Origin: Fidelibacterota bacterium
GTDB taxonomy: Bacteria > Fidelibacterota > Marinisomatia > SCGC-AAA003-L08 > D37C17
Direction: 5' to 3'
Assembly (NCBI GenBank): GCA_018671635.1
Contig: JABHHG010000069.1
Span: forward strand, 1-28,517
Length of the DNA stretch: 28,517 nt
A model generated the notes under the pieces. It was given only the letters and a program-made list of their open reading frames with translations. It did not search any database and was not told where the DNA came from. This document shows, in pieces, positions 24,390 to 28,517 of the stretch (position 1 is its first letter; the number at the start of each line of letters is the position of its first letter). The position numbers and the translations under genes were made by a program.

Positions 24390-25574
24390 CTAATCTAATG
24401 GATTACCAAAAGAATCTATAACAGGCTGAAACCAATCTAAATTATGCTTATGTGAATCATATGAGAAAATACTGACAGCATGGAATCCATTTAATCGACT
24501 CATCAATACTTTATCAGCTGCTGATTGAGCATCTTGGTTATATGTTGAAATTCCCATATATACTTTGTTTAATTCATTTCGGGACAAATTATTTTTCATA
24601 ATTTGAACAGACATATTAAAATCTTTTATTTCAGGAAAATAATTCATGGGCACCACAAAATCAATAATATCATTTTCTAACCAATACTGCCAATTCTGGA
24701 ACCATCGCTCACGCGCAATTACAAGATTGGGTTTTACTGCAGCACTAAGTTGAATTTCTTTTCCTGAATTTTTAATATCTTCATGAATAAATGAAACTAA
24801 CTCTGTAACTTTTCCCTCTCTAAATGACTGCCATGCAGTATTCATAGAATCGACAAATGTCTGAGTCCAACCGTATCGAGTTGAGATTATTCCCCTCACA
24901 ATATCACGGGGATCAATATTATAAATCTTTTCAAATTCATTACGACCACTTGGATTATAACCATAAAATTCATCTTGAAAACGTATATAATCTAAATGGA
25001 TTCCATCAATATCATAATTATCAATTATTTCTTTATAAACTTCTCGAAGGTATAAGTTTACTTCAGGATGTAATGGAGATAAATAAATTCCCTCCCATTG
25101 TGGCGACTTTGGAGATTTCAGGTCAATACGCCAATCCATTTTACCATGGAGATCAGATTCTGTCCAATCCGTTTGGGTATAATAAAGATGGTTCTTATTA
25201 TCCGGTTTGTACTTACTTGACCATAAAATATAGCAATTCACCCATGCATGTACCTCTAAGCCGATGGCATGTCCTAATTCAATAGCATACTCTAATGGAT
25301 CAAATTCATTGTTAATCAAATGATTTTTTGATACCATTTTAGATTCATAAAAGGCATCTCCACGACCTCTAACTTGTAAAAAGACAATATCGTACCCTGC
25401 CTCATAGGCGTGAACCAAAGCAGAATCAACTTCTTCTTTATTTTTCATGCTATCTCTAACAATCCAAAGACATTTAGTATCAATAGTAGATAATTGAGAA
25501 AATGCAAAATCGGAAATAAAAACAAACAGGGCAATGAAACTCAAAGCCCTGTTTATAATAATAGATATGTTCAT
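24390..25574 (-). CDS. Exported GHL10-type (DUF187) glycoside hydrolase-like protein
   Basis: A signal peptide ending FAFS precedes a TIM-barrel domain of the GHL10 family (YngK-like). Visible signatures are CLWIVRDSM near the start, FLQVRGRGDAFYES, LEVHAWVNCYIL, LSPLHPEVNLYLREVYKEI, the DGIHLDYIRF motif and WLENDIIDFVVPMNYF. Family members are thought to act on cell-wall or exopolysaccharide glycans, but substrates are poorly known. From ATG 25574 it has 394 residues; a GTG at 25589 would add five. It begins 11-26 bases after rplQ and precedes hutU by 17 bases. Its signal-peptide codons contain a terminator-like hairpin (25518-25556). Confidence 0.85.
   Translation of the reverse strand: MNISIIINRALSFIALFVFISDFAFSQLSTIDTKCLWIVRDSMKNKEEVDSALVHAYEAGYDIVFLQVRGRGDAFYESKMVSKNHLINNEFDPLEYAIELGHAIGLEVHAWVNCYILWSSKYKPDNKNHLYYTQTDWTESDLHGKMDWRIDLKSPKSPQWEGIYLSPLHPEVNLYLREVYKEIIDNYDIDGIHLDYIRFQDEFYGYNPSGRNEFEKIYNIDPRDIVRGIISTRYGWTQTFVDSMNTAWQSFREGKVTELVSFIHEDIKNSGKEIQLSAAVKPNLVIARERWFQNWQYWLENDIIDFVVPMNYFPEIKDFNMSVQIMKNNLSRNELNKVYMGISTYNQDAQSAADKVLMSRLNGFHAVSIFSYDSHKHNLDWFQPVIDSFGNPLD
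25518..25556 (-). terminator. Intrinsic-terminator-like hairpin inside the start of the GHL10 gene
   Basis: On the minus strand, AAACAGGGC (25554-25546) pairs perfectly with GCCCTGTTT (25532-25524) around a 13-base loop. A-T and T-G closing pairs extend it to about 11 bp. It is followed by a run of five T, then ATTT (25522-25514). It lies about 45 bases after the rplQ stop and within the hydrolase signal-peptide codons. It may attenuate transcription leaving the ribosomal operon. Confidence 0.6.
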
Positions 25575-25600
25575 ATCTTTAATTTTCACTTCAGTATGTT

Positions 25601-26035
25601 TTACTCCGTAACCGCTTCAGTGGTTTCTTCAACTGTTTCTTCCACTTCATTCGCTTCTGGTGTATCTGGTGTAATATCAACAAATTCTAATATTGATACT
25701 GGAGCATTATCATTTTTACGATTATTTAGCTTAATAATACGCGTATAGCCACCCTGTCTAGATTCATAAACAGGTGCAATATCGTGAATTAGGATATTGG
25801 CAATTTTCTTACCTAATGTGCCATTAATCTTTTGCATAATTAGACGACGCCCATGGACATCACCTCTTTTTGCATAAGTAACAAGTCTTTCAACAAAGCC
25901 TCTAACCTCTTTAGCTTTTGCGTCAGTTGTACGAATGCGTTTATGCATTACTAAGGATGCGGAAAGGTTACTCATCAATGCTTTTCGATGACTTGCCGTT
26001 CTATTTAATTTTCTACCTTTTTTACCGTGTCTCAT
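25601..26035 (-). CDS. rplQ: 50S ribosomal protein L17
   Basis: The start MRHGKKGRKLNRTASHRKA and ASLVMHKRIRTTDAKAKEVRGFVERL are the L17 signature, and the conserved RQGGYTRIIKL is present. L17 lies near the peptide exit tunnel. An acidic, Glu/Thr-rich tail of about 25 residues extends beyond the usual core, as seen in other FCB-group L17 proteins. The gene follows rpoA by 18 bases and is the last gene of the alpha operon. Confidence 0.97.
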   Translation of the reverse strand: MRHGKKGRKLNRTASHRKALMSNLSASLVMHKRIRTTDAKAKEVRGFVERLVTYAKRGDVHGRRLIMQKINGTLGKKIANILIHDIAPVYESRQGGYTRIIKLNNRKNDNAPVSILEFVDITPDTPEANEVEETVEETTEAVTE

Positions 26036-26053
26036 TCTGATAAATTCCTATAA

Positions 26054-27022
26054 TCAAGCATCCAAGTACTGAGAAATATCCATACCGAAACTTAAGTTTA
26101 GTTCACCTAATTTTTCTTGTAATTCAGTAAGTGATTTACGTCCAAAGTTTTTAAACTTAAGCATTACACTTTCTTCCTTAGATACAAGAGATTCGATTGT
26201 TTTAATACCAGCAGCTTGAAGACAATTATGACTTCTAACTGAAAGTTCCATTTCATCAATACTCTTTGCTAATATTGATTTAAGCTCTAATGCTTCACTA
26301 ATTTCTTCATCATTAACCGCTTTTAGTGCACTTGAGTCATTAAACATAAAATAAGCTAAATGTTGACGCGCAATACCTGCAGCATGATTGATTGCATCCT
26401 TAGAAGATGTTGAACCATCGGTTTCAACTTCTAACACTAATCTTTCATCACCTTCAGTTGAAGTCGCAATAGGTTCCACATCCCATGATACTTTAGTTAC
26501 AGGATTAAAAATTGCATCAATAGGGATAGTGTCTAGAGTGTCATCTTTTCTCTTATTTTTCACTGCTGGAGAATAACCTTTGCCACGAGAAATTCGAATA
26601 TCAAAGCTAAGTGTTTTCTCTTCAGTCAATGTTGCAATATGAATGTCAGAATTCAAGACTTCAAAATCAGTTGCAACTTTAGCAATATCTTTCCCTGTAA
26701 ATTTACAAGGGCCTTGCAACTCTACCGTTACTAACTCTGGACCTTCTTCAACTGCTGTAAATCTAACTTCTTTTAAGTTTAAGATAATATCAGCAATATC
26801 TTCCATTACACCGTCAATAGTGGTGAATTCGTGACTAACACCTTCGATCCGAATAGATGTAATCGCTGCACCTGGAATACTGGTTAATAAAGTACGTCTC
26901 AGCGCATTCCCAATAGTTACAGCATAACCTCTGTTAAAAGGTTCAGCAAGTACTTTTGCAGAATTATCTGAGTGTTCTTGAATACTAATGTCAATTTCTT
27001 CGAAATGTTTATTCTTTGCCAT
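26054..27022 (-). CDS. rpoA: DNA-directed RNA polymerase alpha subunit
   Basis: The 322-residue alpha subunit nucleates RNA polymerase assembly. The N-terminal dimerisation domain shows AEPFNRGYAVTIGNALRRTLL and PGAAITSIRIEGVSHEF, and later FNPVTKVSWDVE. The C-terminal domain (about 250-322) contains ELSVRSHNCLQAAGIKTIESL and FGRKSLTELQEKL, which bind UP elements and activators. The stop is TGA, showing that TGA is a normal stop codon in this genome. It follows rpsD by 26 bases. Confidence 0.98.
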   Translation of the reverse strand: MAKNKHFEEIDISIQEHSDNSAKVLAEPFNRGYAVTIGNALRRTLLTSIPGAAITSIRIEGVSHEFTTIDGVMEDIADIILNLKEVRFTAVEEGPELVTVELQGPCKFTGKDIAKVATDFEVLNSDIHIATLTEEKTLSFDIRISRGKGYSPAVKNKRKDDTLDTIPIDAIFNPVTKVSWDVEPIATSTEGDERLVLEVETDGSTSSKDAINHAAGIARQHLAYFMFNDSSALKAVNDEEISEALELKSILAKSIDEMELSVRSHNCLQAAGIKTIESLVSKEESVMLKFKNFGRKSLTELQEKLGELNLSFGMDISQYLDA

Positions 27023-27048
27023 CTAGATTAATGATCCTTTAATTAATT

Positions 27049-27660
27049 TTACTTAGAGTAGAGTTCTACTACTAATTGTTCATTAAGCGGTTCAGGGATT
27101 TCATCTCTAGCTGGAACGCTTTCGAATGACCCTGAAAGTTTAGCTTTATCCAATGTTAACCAAGGCATTGGGTTATCACCTTGAACTCGTCTAACTGCAT
27201 CTTGGAACAAGTCCATTTTTTTACTTTTATCTCTAACCTGAACAACATCTCCAGGCTTCATTAAAAATGAAGGGATATTTACAACATGGTTATTCACCAT
27301 AAAATGTTTATGCGTAACCAATTGTCGTGCAGCTCTACGTGTAGGTGCTAGACCCATTCGATAAATAGAATTGTCTAATCTAGATTCAAGTAATTGAAGT
27401 AACTTGTGTCCAGTAGGTCCAGTATGAGATTGAGCCTTTTTAAAGTAATTTCGGAATTGCTTTTCTAAAACACCATACAAATATTTAATACGTTGTTTCT
27501 CACGAAGCTGAATTCCGTAATTAGACAATTTAGTTCTTCTTGATTGTCCATGTTGCCCTGGGGCATAATTTTTTCTAAGGTTAGAAAACTTAGGAGATTC
27601 AAAAACTGGAAACTCCAATCTTCTTACCATTCTTGCTCTAGGTCCAGTATATCTTGCCAT
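27049..27660 (-). CDS. rpsD: 30S ribosomal protein S4
   Basis: This 203-residue primary 16S-binding protein has the N-terminal RARMVRRLEFPVFESPK without zinc cysteines, then NYAPGQHGQSRRTKLSNYG and REKQRIKYLYGV. The S4 RNA-binding domain follows (LESRLDNSIYRMGLAPTRRAARQLVTHKHFMVN). In many bacteria S4 represses this operon by binding near the rpsM start; no such structure is recognisable by eye. An AAGGG lies six bases before the ATG. Confidence 0.97.
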   Translation of the reverse strand: MARYTGPRARMVRRLEFPVFESPKFSNLRKNYAPGQHGQSRRTKLSNYGIQLREKQRIKYLYGVLEKQFRNYFKKAQSHTGPTGHKLLQLLESRLDNSIYRMGLAPTRRAARQLVTHKHFMVNNHVVNIPSFLMKPGDVVQVRDKSKKMDLFQDAVRRVQGDNPMPWLTLDKAKLSGSFESVPARDEIPEPLNEQLVVELYSK

Positions 27661-27669
27661 CTATTACCC

Positions 27670-28050
27670 TTACACTCTTCTTTTCTTCGGAGGACGACAC
27701 CCATTATGTGGGATTGGAGTCACATCCATAATAGTAGTTACATTTAACCCTGCAGCACGTAATGCTCTTACAGCAGCCTCACGCCCACCACCTGGGCCTT
27801 TAACTCTAACCTCAATTGAGACTAAACCCATGGCCATTGCATCTTCAGCTGCCTTAGTGGCTGCTTGAGTGGCTGCAAAAGGAGTGCTTTTTCTTGAGCC
27901 CTTAAAGCCCATTCCACCTGCACTTGCCCATGCAATCGCATTTCCAAATTTATCTGTTAGAGTGATGAGGGTATTATTAAAACTTGCTTTTACAAAAGCA
28001 ATACCTTCAGGATCTACTTTTTTCTTATTTTTCTTTACAGCTTTAGCCAA
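27670..28050 (-). CDS. rpsK: 30S ribosomal protein S11 (TTG start)
   Basis: The 126-residue protein has the S11 signature GIAFVKASFNNTLITLTDKFGNAIAWASAGGMGFKG in parts, RVKGPGGGREAAVRALRAAG and the end VTPIPHNGCRPPKKRRV. It forms the platform of the 30S subunit. The initiation codon is TTG (28050-28048), giving MAKAVKKNKK. A strong AAGGAG lies six bases upstream. No in-frame ATG could serve without losing the conserved N-terminal strand. Confidence 0.97.
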   Translation of the reverse strand: MAKAVKKNKKKVDPEGIAFVKASFNNTLITLTDKFGNAIAWASAGGMGFKGSRKSTPFAATQAATKAAEDAMAMGLVSIEVRVKGPGGGREAAVRALRAAGLNVTTIMDVTPIPHNGCRPPKKRRV

Positions 28051-28056
28051 CTAACG

Positions 28057-28062
28057 CTCCTT
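28057..28062 (-). promoter_or_regulatory. Strong Shine-Dalgarno fixing the rpsK TTG start
   Basis: AAGGAG on the minus strand at 28062-28057 sits six bases before TTG 28050. It supports initiation at this rare codon. Confidence 0.85.
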
Positions 28063-28070
28063 ATTTCCTG

Positions 28071-28439
28071 CTATTTTTTCTTACCGGCAATAGTCTTCTT
28101 CTTGCCTTTACGAGTTCTTGAATTATTTTTCGTGTTCTGGCCTCTAACGGGAAGTCCACGTCTATGTCTAAGACCGCGATATGCGCCAATATCCATTAAT
28201 CGTTTAATGTTACGAGATACACGTCCTCTCAATTCACCTTCAACTAAATGACCATCTGCCAACTCATTACGAATTGCCAATACATGTTCTTCAGTTATTT
28301 CATGAACGCGAAGATTGAAATCAATATTGCATGCTTCTAAAATATTACGAGATTGAGTTAATCCAATCCCATAAATATATGGAAGTGCATATTCTATTTT
28401 TTTGTTTCTGGGTAAATCAACACCAGCAATACGAGCCAA
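28071..28439 (-). CDS. rpsM: 30S ribosomal protein S13 (TTG start)
   Basis: The 122-residue protein starts MARIAGVDLPRNKKIEYALPYIYGIG and ends with the basic segment GLPVRGQNTKNNSRTRKGKKK, both diagnostic for S13 at the head of the 30S subunit. The initiation codon is TTG (28439-28437), with AAGGAG seven bases upstream overlapping the rpmJ stop region. The stop TAG is 20 bases before the rpsK start. Confidence 0.97.
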   Translation of the reverse strand: MARIAGVDLPRNKKIEYALPYIYGIGLTQSRNILEACNIDFNLRVHEITEEHVLAIRNELADGHLVEGELRGRVSRNIKRLMDIGAYRGLRHRRGLPVRGQNTKNNSRTRKGKKKTIAGKKK

Positions 28440-28446
28440 AACGCTT

Positions 28447-28452
28447 CTCCTT
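28447..28452 (-). promoter_or_regulatory. Strong Shine-Dalgarno fixing the rpsM TTG start
   Basis: AAGGAG at 28452-28447 on the minus strand overlaps the rpmJ stop codon TAA (28453-28451) and lies seven bases before TTG 28439. Confidence 0.85.
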
Positions 28453-28517
28453 AACCTTGACGTTGTTTATGTTTTGGGTTTTCACAAATCACACGAATAA
28501 CACCATGTCTTTTAATC
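28451..28517 (-). CDS. rpmJ: 50S ribosomal protein L36 (5' partial)
   Basis: The visible 21 C-terminal residues, IKRHGVIRVICENPKHKQRQ followed by Gly and stop, match the L36 zinc-ribbon end (Cys...His of the C-C-C-H site). The first part runs off the right edge. Position directly before rpsM is the standard order rpmJ-rpsM-rpsK-rpsD-rpoA-rplQ. Confidence 0.95.
   Translation of the reverse strand, partial: IKRHGVIRVICENPKHKQRQG

Noticed and set aside
1..28517. tRNA, rRNA, CRISPR arrays, insertion sequences, riboswitches
   Set aside because: Gaps between genes are under about 110 bases and contain no cloverleaf, spaced direct repeats, transposase remnants or recognisable riboswitch cores by eye.

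Overview
The window is 28.5 kb of AT-rich, gene-dense bacterial chromosome with no intergenic gap over about 100 bases. I saw no tRNA, rRNA, CRISPR array or mobile element. Gene content points to a Gram-negative, probably free-living heterotroph of the FCB group: an outer-membrane secretin, several lipoproteins, DsbD, a dockerin-like C-terminus and zinc-free S4. The style of the large Ig-like protein and the dockerin-like tail suggests a marine lineage such as Candidatus Marinimicrobia (SAR406). That placement is inference and needs an rpoA or ribosomal-protein tree.

Left, + strand (1-10515): a type II secretion / type IV pilus gene set. It holds the 3' end of a secretin, then a 2007-residue Ig-like repeat lipoprotein, then the assembly ATPase (gspE/pilB), the inner-membrane platform protein (gspF/pilC) and the prepilin peptidase (gspO/pilD). 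The giant lipoprotein sits between two core machinery genes. It carries about a dozen Ig-like domains and four copies of a small four-cysteine-plus-tryptophan module that I do not recognise as a named family. It also has a 15-base tandem repeat and a G8 tract.

Centre: rlmB (23S rRNA 2'-O-methyltransferase) lies on the minus strand, with its 3' end overlapping that of gspO. Divergent from it are hslR (S4-domain Hsp15) and a CsgG-like TPR lipoprotein. These end at a strong bidirectional terminator (13005-13030). Facing them is a tight seven-gene minus-strand operon: pyrF, pyrE, an exported cyclophilin, dsbD, a TlpA-like thioredoxin and two LPP20-type lipoproteins. It joins pyrimidine synthesis to envelope protein folding, thiol redox chemistry and an outer-membrane lipoprotein set whose likely partner is the facing CsgG-like protein.

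Right: a small GNAT-type acetyltransferase gene is followed by a secreted beta-helix protein with a dockerin-like tail. The second gene is split by one in-frame TGA. The rest is on the minus strand: the alpha ribosomal operon (rpmJ partial, rpsM, rpsK, rpsD, rpoA, rplQ) runs directly into a GHL10-type glycoside hydrolase gene and then hutU and hutI of histidine degradation. An intrinsic-terminator-like hairpin lies inside the signal-peptide codons of the hydrolase gene and may separate ribosomal from catabolic transcription. rpsM and rpsK both start with TTG behind strong Shine-Dalgarno sequences.

Most notable: the Cys4-Trp modules in a lipoprotein embedded in a secretion/pilus operon, the terminator-like hairpin within coding sequence after rplQ, the CsgG/LPP20 gene set, and the TGA-interrupted beta-helix gene.
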